Part shown: piece after piece, positions 1-12,001 of the stretch | How positions within the stretch are numbered: the stretch's first letter is position 1 | Layout of the letters: each line of letters opens with the position of its first letter | Assembly (NCBI GenBank): GCA_007258455.2 | Contig: VDFB02373365.1 | Span: 221,868,552-221,932,551 of the forward strand | Origin: Sequoia sempervirens | Lineage: Eukaryota; Streptophyta; Pinopsida; Cupressales; Cupressaceae | Direction: 5' to 3' | Length of the DNA stretch: 64,000 bases | Notes under the pieces: model-generated | The model's input: only the letters and a program-made list of their open reading frames with translations | Told to the model about the DNA's origin: nothing | Databases searched by the model: none | Translations under genes and position numbers: made by a program

Positions 1-2150
1 TTCATATTTTTTTAGAATAAAAAATGGATTTATCAATTTATTGAGGACACACTTAGAGAATTTGTATATCCTATTTTAATACCTTTCATTCATTATTGAT
101 TGTATTGAAATGATAAGAAATTAGCCCTAAAATTTTACTCACATCGTATCCCCAAGAATGGATGTGTATCCTCCATTTTCTCTCCCCTCATGAAATTATG
201 AGTGATCTTGGGTGATCAAAATTAGTTAGTTCCCAAATATAGGACTTACACATCAGACTTGGAAGAGATATATTGATGATATTACAACCAAGTGCACACT
301 CATTTATTGAATATTTTAGGATAGTGAATGTGTCTTCTTTATTGAGTGTTGTGAATACCATGTGCATGTTTATATATTGAAACCAAAATTTCAAAATTAT
401 GAAAATATTTATCTTTTTATTTTCTTAGTTTAGGCTTTTCCCCTTGATAATATTTAGACATAAACCATCTCCTATAAGTGAATATTAATATCCAACAATC
501 CACCTACCCCATTCATCCCATCAATCCCATATTTATGAACATTAGAAAAATTCTAACCATACCTCATTTAACCATATCCCAAATCCAAAAATTCTAATTT
601 CCCACAACCCACTAGATATATTCAATGAATATGGAATTCCTAACATTCCATTATATACCTTCAAAATTTGCATCCCTAAAATCACATTAGGTCTCCCAAT
701 TCAAATATAACAACCTCATCCAAAAAAAATATTTTTCTACCTACACCATTTTAATCCTAACTTCATTTCCAATTCAAAATCATATCATAAGACAATCTTG
801 CAAAAATTATCATTCCATCCTATTTCCTAACCATTTATTCTAATTCACATTCTAGCATCCAAACTAGGTCCCAAATCTAGCACCACCATCTAAATTTCCA
901 TCCTAACACTGTCTGACTTCATAAACAATTCATCTCAAATACAAATCATTATCCAAACCACATATCAACCAACCTCATCCATTCTCAATCCGTAAAAAAT
1001 AAAAATCTAAATCAAGTCATCCTCGAATCAATCCAAATCAAACTATCCTTCGAAATCAAGACCCCATACCAATCATCCTTAATTCTTGTGTGTTTAAGAA
1101 ATTTTCCTATCTTAAGTAGCAAATTAATTGAAACTCAAATCATCCCATCAACCTTAGAAAAAAGTAGCTTAATAAATCGACTTATCTTAAGTTAACTAGT
1201 GTAAGAATCATAATCTATTTTTCTCAAGAACTTTCCTATCTCAAGTAGGAAAGTTTAAATAATCCAATTCTAGTCTTGATTATAGTAATTACTTTTGATT
1301 TGGGAACTCCATCCCATATCTTCCACATCATCCATAATTTTTCCATCATGATCCAATCTAGTTATCCCTCTTCACATCAACCCCATCAAACCATCCAACT
1401 CATAAAATTTTAAGAAAATCACCCATTTTAAATCTCCATATATTCATCCTCAGCAGTCAAAACAAAAAATCCAAAAAAATTGTAAATCCAAAGATAAAAA
1501 AAAACATGAAAAACTATAAAAAGTTCAAACAAAAATTAGATTTTCTTTTTCATGTCACCTATCACTAGGTTGCAAAACAAAGTAAATATGGAACAACACA
1601 ATGATAATCCTTTAGTACCTAGTGAGCCATTATGTCCAAGGTGAAAGCTTAAGACCCCAATGCATCATGAGACAATAGAAGAGAAAGAACACCTTATGAG
1701 CCAACTTGAGTATTCTCCCAATGATAGCACTTTAGTATTAACTATTTTGTCTAGTAAACCTTGATAGAGATAATTTATTGAGACAACTAGTTGAAGGAGC
1801 CACCTAAATTTGATAGGTCCAATATTAATAATCTTATCTAACAAGTTCCTCCGTTATTTAGTCATCCACAACACACAACACATAACCCATAATTTATCCA
1901 ATGAGTACACTACAACTAATAAGACATTTTTTATATTTCCTTACACTCCATCATCTAATCCTCCCACTATGAATACACCCAAAATATTGTAGCACCCATG
2001 CCAAAATGCCCATGATCATTTCCCATCTAACCCACAACATAACATTTCACATCATATTCACATTTCATCTAACTCCAATTAAAAAATTGATCCAAATTAA
2101 CCAACCAAAATAATCATTACCTCCTTTATCCATACCACAACCAACAATTT
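1..2150. other. AT-rich flank or leader, no gene recognised
   Basis: No coding similarity was recognised on either strand. The plus strand is rich in A, T and C with many catcc/aatcc words. Because it lies directly upstream of a decayed Ty3/gypsy gag region it may include that element's LTR or leader. No terminal repeat, primer site or TG...CA boundary could be fixed, so this is inference only. Confidence 0.4.
1229..1255. repeat. Perfect 10-bp inverted repeat (hairpin)
   Basis: Arms aactttccta and taggaaagtt are perfectly complementary around the 7-base spacer tctcaag. A degenerate copy of the same motif (ttttccta, tcttaag, tagcaaa) lies near 1100-1125. No function is assigned. Confidence 0.6.
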
Positions 2151-2179
2151 ACCAACTAACCAAAATTCCATCTTATACA

Positions 2180-2440
2180 TCCAATCACTCCACCTATCAA
2201 TAGCCTCCATCCCACCAATAATATATTCCACTTGTCAACACACTTCAATCCATTTATCAATAATTTCCATCTTATTAGCATTACATACCACCTATCAACA
2301 CAATTCAATCCATTAATAAAAAACCTCCCTCTCACCAATAACATATACCACCTATGAACACCTTTCAATCCACCTATCAACAACCTCCATCCCACAAAAT
2401 ATATTACATCAATGAACACACGCTCATCCACTTATCAACA
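2180..2440 (+). repeat. 60-bp tandem repeat, about 4-5 copies
   Basis: The motif caatccacctatcaacaacc recurs in degenerate form at about 2186, 2246, 2306 and 2366, with a weaker copy at about 2425. The period is exactly 60 bp, which would be 20 codons. It lies just upstream of the gag homology and continues into a Pro/Tyr/Gln-rich stretch (near 2430-2540), so it probably encoded a repetitive Pro/Asn-rich N-terminal part of gag. This is inference. Confidence 0.65.
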
Positions 2441-2684
2441 ACCACCACCATATCAAAAACAATACACTCCACCAATTGAAACATATCAATACAACCATCC
2501 ACAAATACCATATTTCATTCCATCTTACCCTTCAAATCAAACTCCTAGGAATTCCTTCACCCATGGCTACCAATAAATTAAGGATTCTCTTAAGGGGATA
2601 CAAATAGGTACCTTACACCAAAAGAAAACATATAAATTTGAGAAAATATGTCCCTACTCATTCAATAGATCAACACCAATGATA

Positions 2685-3190
2685 CCTTTCCATAGGAATT
2701 ATCAAATATCAAAATTTAATAAATGTAAGGGAAATAGAAACCCTCAAGATCATGTGAAAGAATTTTTCATGGCATGCGAGGAAGTTTCCTATAGTGACAT
2801 ATACCTTATGAGATAATTTCCTCAAATTTTTGGAGGACAAGTAATTGAATGGTTTTTACACCTACCTCAAGGATCCACTCAAAATTTTCTTGACTTGGTT
2901 GAGAAATGTGTAACCCACTACAATGTTGAACACAAGTTAACCATGCTTGATCTTTTTAATGACAAAAAATGAAATGGAGAAAGTTTTTCTTCCTTCCTTT
3001 AGATGGTTGTGTCTTGCTAGTTGCTTTCCTTGGTCAACATTTAAAAATAAAATTATTCACATTTCCATCACAAATATTCCTCCTAAAATGGTCTTTCACT
3101 TATAGGTCCATTATGTCTCCACTTTTGACAAAATTATTGACAAGGGGGTCACCCTTCAGAAAGCCCTCCTTGCCAAAGGTCTAGTCAAAA
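2685..3190 (+). pseudogene. Ty3/gypsy gag (capsid-like) remnant
   Basis: Translation gives the recognisable plant gypsy gag motifs DHVKEFFMACEEVSYSD, FGGQVIEWF, LVEKCVTHYNVEH and LTMLDLFNDKK, interrupted by stops (for example after YLMR). Further homology extends to about 3190, where the lysine/leucine-rich end of gag (KALLAKGLVKIY-like) is still visible. Gag would form the particle that packages element RNA. It is broken by several stops and at least one frameshift, so it is not expressed as a protein. The family assignment is from motif recognition. Confidence 0.75.
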
Positions 3191-4119
3191 TATATAACAA
3201 AGATAAACATAACAATAACCAAACCAATGAAAAGAACATTCTTTTGGGATTATAATTTTTTGTTAGTGATGGTGTAATTGACTCCAAACTTGTACAAAAT
3301 ACACAAATACACGGAAAAATAATTCCAATGTCCAGAGTGTCTAACAAAAACTCTTATTTTCATATCATAAGGACAACCAAATCCCTATTATAATACAAAA
3401 CATAAGTACAATTCCTTGGGGGAACCTATAAAAGTAGTATTTTAAAAATCATTCAATCCAACTTAATAAAATTTCAACATACCAAACTATTTGATGAAAA
3501 TACATAGAAGCTTGCATTGTATATAGAAAATAAATATTGTAACATTGTGTTAATGGCCACATCATGTAAAAATACATGAAACTTAAAAATTATATCCAAT
3601 ATTTCATCAATAAAGGTGAGATAAAAGTGGAAGACCATGTATCCTCCTTTCCTCATAAGTAATCAGGCATATATCAAGATCCATTTCCAAAGAAAGATCA
3701 AAACTAGTCTATTCAAATAAAGGTTCACCCCAAAATAATCACACAAACAATGTCAACACCAATAAGTAATCCACCTCATATGATTCATTAGTTGGTAATA
3801 TTGAAAAAACTTACTCACAAGTCAATACCATCACAATAAAAAACCTAACTATATTGTGACTACTAGGTGTGGTTAGATTATCTTCCAAGGGGCTTCTTCA
3901 TCCTTTAAAAAATCACCCAATATGAATTTCTCAAGCACTTCAAAAGACTCCAACATAGATATCTATCCTGGAGCTTCTACAATCATCACCTATTCATAAG
4001 TACATATTGGACCATTCCTTAAAGAAGTTGCAAGTCCCTAATAATATCAATCCAGATCAATTCTAGGCCTTGGTGAGGCACTTATCCTCTTTATACCAAC
4101 TTTCATTTAGTTTAGCTAA

Positions 4120-4560
4120 TATGCCTTCTATTGATCCATCACACACTATAAAAATTGATGTAGAATCATTATTAAATAAAAACAAGGTCAAACAAGTCCT
4201 CATAGATGGTTGATCTAGTTTAAACCTTAATACATACAAAATTTTCAAACAAGTGGTATATTTTGAAGATGACATGGAACCTTAAATGAAGATAACTATA
4301 AAAGCTCATGGTGATGCAAAGAAAGAGTTTGAAGGTACCATTTGGATTCCAATTTAGGTGGGACCAAACTTACAACAAGCCTTATTCTATGTTCTTTATC
4401 TTGAACTCCCATATAATCTTCTCCTCAGTTACCCATGGATTCATTCCATGTAGGCCATTCCCTTCAGATACCAACAATGCATTAAATTCCCACGTAATGG
4501 TGTATAAGTCATAGTTCTCACTGATTCTAATCCTTTCAATATTGTAGAATGTTAGAAGGC
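4120..4560 (+). pseudogene. Ty3/gypsy aspartic protease remnant
   Basis: The stretch reads KNKVKQVLIDG followed by a stop and SSLNLNTYKIFKQ. It matches the retropepsin active site VLIDGGSSLN with the second Gly codon changed to TGA (4211-4213); the catalytic Asp codon is at 4205-4207. Downstream, a motif like LPYNLLLSYPWIHSM corresponds to the conserved YNLLLGRPWIH block of plant gypsy proteases, with Gly-Arg lost. The same block is far better preserved at 35340. Inactive because of the active-site stop and others. Confidence 0.75.
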
Positions 4561-4929
4561 ACCTACAATGAATCCCATCATAATCCTAGTGTGGATATTT
4601 ACACTCCTATGTCATTACCATCCTCTTCCTATGTTAATCCCACCACTTTGGCATTAAAATATTTAACTAATCTCACTTCCCAAATCAAGGTCAAAATCAT
4701 AGACAAGGGGTGTGGGGAATATGATCTACATAACACATTCTATGTGGCTCAACTCCCTCTTTCTCCATGATCCTATGGGAAACCATAACATCATATCAAG
4801 AAAAATCCTAAGGTTATGTAATGCGGTATATATTTTTATTTAAAATGGTTTCCTAGATGATGAGATCATCGAAGATGACATAAATTCTTGGTTAAATACA
4901 AAAATAAAGAATTTGTCCCATATTTTGTT

Positions 4930-5036
4930 GGTAAAACCTATCCAAAAGCATTCAAAATATGTAAGAACATGGGATATAAAGGTAAAGGACTATGATTCCA
5001 TGAACAAAGAATCATTGAGCTACTTACCATGAAGGT
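4930..5036 (+). pseudogene. G-patch domain remnant of gypsy polyprotein
   Basis: The plus strand reads FKICKNMGYKGKGL, a stop, then FHEQRIIEL. This has the spacing of a G-patch (aromatic, Gly-Tyr/Leu, Gly-x-Gly-Leu-Gly, followed by x-x-x-G-I). G-patch modules are short glycine-rich nucleic-acid or helicase-binding motifs. A better-preserved copy is at 35820-35925, in the same position after the protease of another element. The stop replaces the Gly after GKGL. Confidence 0.6.
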
Positions 5037-5428
5037 TAACTAATATATATTTGGAAATTAGGATACATGTTAATTGAAGAATTATATGATACCAATAAAA
5101 TATTTAACATTGTAGGATCCTTTTGTATTGTTAAATGTGTCAAAGGATACAAATTTGAAGTCTCCTTTGCTAATTTCCCTACCCTTTTCCATGACATGAC
5201 AATTTTCACTATTGCTTCCATTAATAAACCTTACATCTGCACCATCACCCCCATTTATACATCATACACTAACCTCCTTGTCATATATCTAGAGTTCAAT
5301 TCTTGGGGCCAACAAGAGCCCATGTCTTTATAAATGTTTGAAAATGATGAAGCTTTAGTTGAATCATGGAACTTTGTGATGAAATACAAACAAGTGTCCA
5401 CAAAATGGTTTTAAAATAAATATTTGAT

Positions 5429-5736
5429 GTGACATGTTATTTTGTGGAACAAGCCAAGTTCCCTAGTCCAAAAACGAAAAAAATGCAAAAAAGAAAAAGA
5501 AAAGTAAAAAAATTATTGTTCCCTAGTGAAAACCTCTCCAAGGTTCTATCAGATGCAAAAGAGAAAGAATTAAAAAATGACATGTATTTTTATGAAAGTC
5601 TCTCTAAGATGTTAGTAGATGAGGAACTTGGCCTTCCATTGACATCTTCACAATGGTATGACTGATTGTTAATATTGGTAAAATAATTGCAATAGGTCAA
5701 CTTGGGTACCAACACTAATCCAAAAACTACCTATCT
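5429..5736 (+). pseudogene. Gypsy polyprotein linker between G-patch and RT
   Basis: A lysine-rich segment (from 5429) is followed by an open stretch to 5665 with no recognised domain. The last bases before LINE1 read VNLGTNTNPK, which resembles the NIGT block just upstream of RT in plant gypsy elements. Translation then continues in the same frame after the LINE at 12002. The region is a spacer in the polyprotein rather than a separate gene. Confidence 0.5.
5728..5736. repeat. Left target-site duplication of LINE1
   Basis: tacctatct, repeated exactly at 11993-12001 on the other side of LINE1. It is followed by c and a T-run (5738-5744) that is the LINE1 A-tail read on the plus strand. Confidence 0.8.
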
Positions 5737-7163
5737 CTTTTTTTAAAAAAAGACAAGCAGCTGCTAAACATTTTATTGATATAAAAAGGAAATTAAATGT
5801 CATAGATCTGCAATTCAGGGCAAAAGAGTACATAACAAAATCTTGGCAATCGGGATAAGAGAGACAATGGACCAAAGAAGGCAGAGTTCACCCAAAAATA
5901 GTGTGATCGAAGGCATACAATAAACAATGTCACCACATAATACATAGCATGGAAGTCCAACCTTGAAGCTACCTCATTTGGAAGATCCATAGCATGGAAG
6001 TCCAACCAATCTTGCCCAAGGACCGTCATAATGGCCTCTTCAGTTTGTTTGCATTCCAGAATACACGATCTTCTCAATTTCACAAAAGTGAAAGGAATTG
6101 AATCCCTTAACTCATGAAAATGCGCAGGAACATAGAAAGCATTAGAACACAAGAAATCCATAGTGTGAGGCACCAAATGTGGAGAATTAATATGCAAAAT
6201 ACCCATAAAATGTGTGGGAAACAAATGCTCAGAAGAATTAAATAACACTACAAAACCATTGATCCAAGAAGAGGTGTTGATGCATTGAGCCTGTACTGAG
6301 AATTTTTGGTGGTGTACTTCAGCCCAAACATCATGCCATGTGTCATGATAATAGATACAATAAGGAAACAGTCATATCAAGCATATTTAGCAATCAGCTC
6401 CATCCAAATATAAGCCATCAATAACATTCTATAAGCACCGAGCAATTCAATTAAAACACCTATGTGTCAATAAGATGAAGAGGTTATCCAAGATTAGCGG
6501 AGAGAAATATTACCAATTTCTCCACCAAATTTGTATGCAAGAAAAACTGTCAAAGGGGTACCATATTTTGAGTACAATCCCAATGCATGTTTTTAAGAAA
6601 TCCATGCCCCCCTAAGGAGAGCTGCCATAAGAAACCTCGAAGATCTCAATATAGATTTATATGTTCAAATAAAGAAAATGGCAATATGTATATGCTAAAT
6701 TTAGCCATAACTTATCATCAATCTGGTGAGCAGACATCAAGTCAACCATCTATATTAAATCTGACAAATTCGCATTCATGCGGTGACGTAAGATCCCACC
6801 ACCACCCAACTCTCCATCAACCGCCTGTGAGGGATGGATCCTCATAGGAAATAGATATAGAGGAGGGCCTGTATAATAATCATACGGTTGAGCAAGATAA
6901 TGGAAAACTGCAATATTTAATCACCGAAACAATTTGATAACCCCCAACTTGTGGGGTGATGTGTAATACACATATGTTCTTTAAGGCCAAGAGAGGAAAA
7001 AAACCTTTCACTGAATCAACTTACACATTCTCATGAGCACTGTACCAGCAACAAAAGATATGCCATAAAACAATATGCTTACTTGTCAGGATTGAACCAT
7101 CCACCTGTTAGAATAGAAAATAGAAGTCTATGTTCAAAGTTATGTAAATAATAAAGAGCAATC
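5737..7163 (-). other. LINE1 3' region with uncertain ORF
   Basis: About 1.4 kb lie between the RNase H stop and the A-tail, unusually long for a 3' UTR. The minus strand keeps a 151-codon open frame (6248 to 5793) with no recognised domain. It contains a 45-bp direct repeat (5943 and 5988, sharing catagcatggaagtccaacc) that duplicates a DFHAM-containing 15-residue unit. It could be a LINE-specific tail or sequence carried along by 3' transduction; neither can be shown from this copy alone. Confidence 0.4.
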
Positions 7164-7751
7164 CTATCTTGAAAATATTTTGAAAGGAATTTTTTCATAT
7201 ATTGCCTTATTTGCTAATAGATCTGCCTGACCATTTGCCTCTCTAAAACAATGTAAAATTTGGAATGAAGAGAATTTTGTGAGCAGAGACTGAATGTGGT
7301 TTAGAAGATAATTCAAATGCCAAGAAGAAGAGGATCGATTTGAGATTGTAGAGACCACCACCATTGAATCCCCTTTGATTAAAATTTGGGGTAAAGATAA
7401 ATTTATTTCTAATTCTAAGCTTGATCTAAGAGTGTTGAACTTAGCCACGTTATTAGTGTCATTAGGAAGAGAAAAACACACTGCACCAATAAAGTTCCCT
7501 TGCCAATCTCTAAGTACTGACGCAGTACCAGACTTCCCAGGGTTGGCCCTAGAGGCACCATCAAAGTTTAATTTAACGAAATCTCTAGGAGGGGGGAGCC
7601 ATTTTACCATCCTTTTGTTCATAGTAGAACTCTGGTTTTGAATTGAACTAGGATTGGGAAGTTTAATAAGATTCCAATTCTTTGAGATGAAGGCATCCCA
7701 AGAGGAGAATACCTTACTTTTTTGTTCATTTCTATAGGTGCTTGACATCAC
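7164..7751 (-). pseudogene. LINE1 RNase H domain (RVT_3 type)
   Basis: C-terminal domain of LINE1 ORF2, 195 open codons. Motifs in order: LNFDGASRANPGKSG (first catalytic Asp), an FNTL block, LIKGDSMVV (catalytic Asp), and FREANGQADLLAN (late His/Asn and Asp positions). In related domains the second acidic residue is the Glu of AE(F/Y)xAL; here the position reads AKFNTL, so the Glu is replaced by Lys and activity is probably lost. RNase H would remove RNA from the RNA:DNA hybrid during target-primed reverse transcription. The frame is open but belongs to a dead ORF2. Confidence 0.85.
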
Positions 7752-7874
7752 TAACTCAAAAATGGAGATCTCAATCTTCTAAATGATTTGCTTTGCTTCC
7801 AACTTTGTTTTCCTGAAAATGTGATTATTTATTTCCAACCATAAGTTCCAGATGACAATGGAGGGGCAAACTTC

Positions 7875-8170
7875 CTAGAGACATGGAAATCTCAAATTAG
7901 GGTAAAATTTAGGCCAACTTAGGAAATGACTTAAAATTGAGTTTTGAAGTGGGGTTGGCCAACCCAACTTCAACATCGGCCATGACCAACATAGATGTGC
8001 AAGATCACATCCAATGAGAAGATGGTCAGTAAATTCAAATGCATTACCACACATCACACAAGGAAAAAGGGGGACTATCCCCAATCTTTCCAATCTCATT
8101 CTGGATAAAATTCTATCTTTGAGAGCCAACCACACAAAAGCACCAGCTTTGGGAAGGATGTCAAGACCCC
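7875..8170 (-). pseudogene. LINE1 zf-RVT zinc-binding domain
   Basis: Motifs GAFVWLALKDRIL, FPCVMCGNAFEFTDHLLIGC and LCWSW form the Cys-Cys-His-Cys pattern of the zinc-binding domain that follows RT in plant LINE polyproteins. It lies between RT and RNase H and is separated from both by frame changes. Confidence 0.8.
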
Positions 8171-8499
8171 AACAAAGGCTATAAGGCTAGAGGGTAGACT
8201 TTGTAGAAGAAGAAAGTGAATTATAACCTTCCTTAACATTCTACTTTCCTAATTTAGACCTTATCCAAATAATCTCATCTGGTTTATCAAAAAAAAAAAT
8301 CTATCTTTTCAACAATTCAACCTTGAGAGACTCTTTTAAGTGTGCAGGAGCTGAAAGGAAGTTGAAGTCCCTCCATTTTACCTTGTGAAGTGGATCCCTA
8401 GGATAAAAAACAAAATATTCTTTCACCTTGTCACCCCAAAGAGATTTGAGGTCTATCACAATTTGTCCCCAATTTCCAATGCATCTGAGGGGTTGGTGC

Positions 8500-10231
8500 C
8501 CATTCTAAGCATCTTCCCAGAATAGAGCCTTTTTCCGTTTGTTTATCAACTAGGAGAGATGGGGAAGAAGATAAAATCTATAGGAGGCAATGAAGTTCCA
8601 TATTTTTAACCCAGGGGGGAGATCCTTTTGAGTAAAGATCATTTCCCTTTCAAGGGAATCTAAGCATTTATAACTCATTACTTGACACCATTTTATGTCA
8701 AGTATAGAATAGATTTTCCAAACCAATTTAGCACCTAATGCTTTGTTTTTCAAGAACAGGTCTCTTAAACCTGCCCCCCCATGAAGTTTGGATTCACACA
8801 CTGTTTCCCATGCAACCAAGGGTAAATTTTTCTTTTGTGTTATATTTTCAGCCAAAAAATCTCTGAAAATTTTCTACAAAGTCATGCCTTTATCATGTGG
8901 GAGTTTTAGGACTGACAGTGAGTATGTTGGAAGGGAGTGCAAGATAGCTTTCAACATCACTAGTTTTCTTACAAGAGAGAGCCACCTTGATTTCCAAATC
9001 AAGATCTTGTTAGAAGCCGAAGAGATAACCTTATCCCAGAAGTCATGTTTTCTTTCCCTGAAAAGAAGGGGATTCCCAAGTATTTGCATGGGAGGGAATC
9101 ACATTGAAAACCCCAAAATTTTGGAATTTTCGTTTTAACCATGGGGTTAACATTGAAGAAGAATTTTTTTGATTTCTCTATATTAAAATATTGGTCGGAG
9201 AAGGTGCAATAATTTGTGAGGCACCTCTTAATCTCAATGACTTCATCCATAGATGCATGTCCAAAAAGCAGGGTATCATCTGCAAATAAAGAGTAGGAGA
9301 TTAGCATTGGGAAAGGTCTGACAGATATACCTTTCCAAAGATATTGGATCATGAAGCAATAATGGATCTACTTAAACCCTTGGCCATTAGGATAAAGAGG
9401 GAAGGGGAGAGGGGGTGACCCTGTCTTACCCCTTGTGTTTGAGAGGATTGTCCAAAAGGGGGACCATTAACAATTATTGAAATACTAGTACCTGATAAAC
9501 AAGAGGAGATCCATTTGCACCAGTTGTTAGAAAAACCAAATTTCTTAAGAACCGCCAATAAGAAGTCCTAATCTACCTTGTCATAGGATTTTTCCATATC
9601 CAGCTCTAGAACAGTAGTGGGTGTTCTATAACTCAGATTGAGTGTAAAACCTCATGTGCCAAGATGGCCCCTTTTGGAGTGTCTTTGCCTGGTACAAAGC
9701 CTCCTTGTTCTTCTGAAATGATGAATGGAAGGTTTTTTCTAATCTTGACACTATCACTTTAGTAAAAATTTTGTAGATGGTGTTACACAAAGCAATAGGT
9801 ATGAAATCCTTAAAAGTTATGGGGTCTAATCTCTTAAGAATTAGAGCAATTAGGGTGGAGTTGAACTCTCTTAACACACTTTTATTTCTTGTTGATTCTT
9901 CCAAGGCAAGGAGGATGTCCCTCCCAAAAAAATCCCAAAACTTTTGGAAGAACATAACCATGAAACCATAAGGGCCTGAAGCCTTATCAACAGCCATGGA
10001 GAAAACTACGTTTTTAACCTCCTCTAGGGTGAATTCTGACATTAGAAATTTGTTGTGCTCTTCATTAACCAAAGAGGGAATGTTGTTCAAAAGTGCATTA
10101 TTAATTAAATTCTTATCTTGCTTTCTTGGAGCCAAGAATTTTTTTAAAAAGGTAACAACTTCATCTCCAATGTCCTGTTTAGATTCCAAAGTATTCCCAA
10201 ACAAGGATTGGATAGAAGCAATCATGTTCAA
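8500..10231 (-). pseudogene. LINE1 reverse transcriptase
   Basis: Pieces in several frames read, 5' to 3' on the minus strand: FTLEEVKNVVFSMAVDKASGP, a PI.LCNTIYKIFTKV block, MEKSYDKVD (first catalytic Asp, near 9590), VRQGHPLSPSLFI (near 9415) and FADDTLLFG (catalytic Asp pair; codons 9275-9286). After these come the KYLGIPFF block and the thumb-like region SLVRKLVMLKAILHSLPTYSL. All catalytic Asp residues are still readable, but frameshifts near 9560, 9350 and 8990 break the gene. It copied LINE RNA at the nicked target. Confidence 0.88.
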
Positions 10232-10308
10232 TTATCTTCTAAGTTTGGTAGATGCATGAAAAACTTCATATTTATATCTCCCTCCTTTAACCAAGATTCC
10301 CTCAATTT

Positions 10309-11352
10309 TTACTTCCAATAACATTCTTCCCTTACAAGAATTTCTTCCAATTCAACTTTTAGACTTTTTTCCTTAGTGTATAAGGATGAGTCCATGCCTC
10401 TTTTCATTATTGTTTCATAAATGTTGGATAATTCTTGTTCCACCCTAGTTTTCTCAGAGAAGATATTCTTAAAATGATTGACATTCCAATCTTGAGTTTT
10501 AGATTTCATGAATTTCAAATTTTTGTAAAGTTGGGACATTCTCGAGCCCTCAATGAATGGGATATTGGTCCACCAAGATTTGAGGAGCAGTAAAAATTCT
10601 ACATCTCAAAACCACATTGCTTCAAATTTGAAGCAATTCTTCTTTTTTGGTCTATCATCAAAAATAGATAACATTATTAGAAAATGATCCAACAAAGGTT
10701 TGGATTGATGAAGAATAATACCAAGGAGCATTCAACCAATTTGTTGATAGCAAAAATGATCCAACCTTTCTGTTATCTGGGAAAAATGCTTACGCATATT
10801 AGTCCATGTAAAATTACCATTTTTTGGAGGAAATCATATAAGTTATTTCCAAGAATAAAGTTATTGAAATCATCCATTACTCCTACAAGGGGAATGATAC
10901 CCATGAATTCTATGAGGTGTTACAGATGGCGTTGAAATCTCCAACAAATATTATTAGATCATTTTTAAGAGGGGCATAAATAGAGGAAGGTTGGTTCCAT
11001 AGGTGTTTTTTTCTTGAAGTAGCACAAGGGCCATAAACATTGAAAAGCACAAAGCAATTATTGGATTTCAAGAATCGAGCCTGAAATTTGATTCAGTTGT
11101 CTTTGGACTCAAGAACATTTACCATAACATTATATTTGTTCCATAAGATTGTGAGTCCACATGAGGCTCCTTGAGCTAGGGAAGCACAAATATCCCAATT
11201 AGTCTAGGAGGCAAAAGCTTCAGAATTCAACTTGCTTGAAAGTTTTGTTTCTTGTAGTAATACAATATCCGAGGAGGTGCTTAAAATTTGACACTTAATT
11301 GTCATTTGTTAGGGACGTTTAATCCCCTAACATTCCAAGATAAAACCCTCAT
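10309..11352 (-). pseudogene. LINE1 endonuclease domain, start of ORF2
   Basis: Starts at the ATG read from 11352 on the minus strand: MRVLSWNVRGLN, the typical start of the plant LINE endonuclease/exonuclease/phosphatase fold (the Asn is catalytic). Further motifs are ETKLSS (catalytic Glu, near 11220), FVLFNVYGPC (near 11040), VGDFNAI (near 10930) and LDHFLI (near 10700; the usual Ser-Asp-His). A linker with WKSKTQDW-like, charged sequence leads to RT. Stops and frameshifts occur throughout. The endonuclease would nick the target DNA. Confidence 0.85.
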
Positions 11353-11992
11353 TTTTCTCAAGCGGAGACTTTGTCTCCCCTCGTTCATGAGTTCTTTTTA
11401 GAGGTTTTACACCCCTCAGCCAACTTGGGCTGGAAATTTTGAATGGTTCAAGATAAACCTTTTTTTTTTGGAGGCAGATCTAAGATTTTTTCCTAGAGTA
11501 GTTTGTATGCCAGCTACAATCTCCAATTTCATTTTTTCACTGTTTGTTTTCCTTCCCTATTTCCCTTTAGGGGAAACTAAAATCCTAGATTCAGTTTCTA
11601 TTTGAGAAATTGGGGTGGACAAAACCAATGCCAGTGAAGAGGAAGGAACATCTTCTCAGTTCATCAAAGAGAATTTTTTGATAACCATATTCCCTTTTGA
11701 CTCAGTTTGTGAGATAGAAGGGAGATTAGTGTTATCAAGATCCTCCTCAAGGGCTAATTCATCTGCAGCTTCCTTAATGAAATTCTCCCCCACTTTAACA
11801 AAGACTTCGTTGACAATGTTCATTAATATTTCATCATCTAACAGGACCCTTTAACAACTCTTCAAAGTGGGAAAGTGTTTTAATCGACTCACAAGGGTCA
11901 TTTCTAGATTGTTTTGAAATTTGGGGGTTAGGTGTCAAAAGTGGAGCCTCCGACAAGCCTAGCTTGGAGGCATCCTAGATAGGAAAAAAAGT
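11353..11992 (-). pseudogene. LINE1 ORF1 C-terminal remnant
   Basis: Directly upstream of the ORF2 ATG the minus strand encodes a Glu/Lys-rich stretch (for example DDEILMNIVNEVFVKVGENF and EAADELALEEDLD) and a terminal segment ending in LEKN just before MRVLSWN. This is the expected position of the C-terminal tail of plant LINE ORF1 (RNA-binding protein). DUF4283 and the zinc knuckle are missing because the element is truncated at 11992. Confidence 0.6.
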
Positions 11993-12001
11993 TACCTATC
12001 T
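11993..12001. repeat. Right target-site duplication of LINE1
   Basis: tacctatct, identical to 5728-5736. Gypsy RT sequence follows immediately. Confidence 0.8.

Larger units (their letters stand above)
5737..11992 (-). mobile_element. LINE1: non-LTR retrotransposon, 5'-truncated
   Basis: Plant L1-type LINE on the minus strand. Read 5' to 3' it holds the C-terminal part of ORF1, an ORF2 with endonuclease, RT, a zinc-binding RT-associated domain and RNase H, a long 3' region and a short A-tail. It is flanked by perfect 9-bp duplications. ORF2 starts at 11352 (MRVLSWNVRG). ORF1 is cut off at 11992, consistent with 5' truncation on insertion. Multiple frameshifts and stops make it inactive. It inserted into the gypsy element described above. 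Confidence 0.9.
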
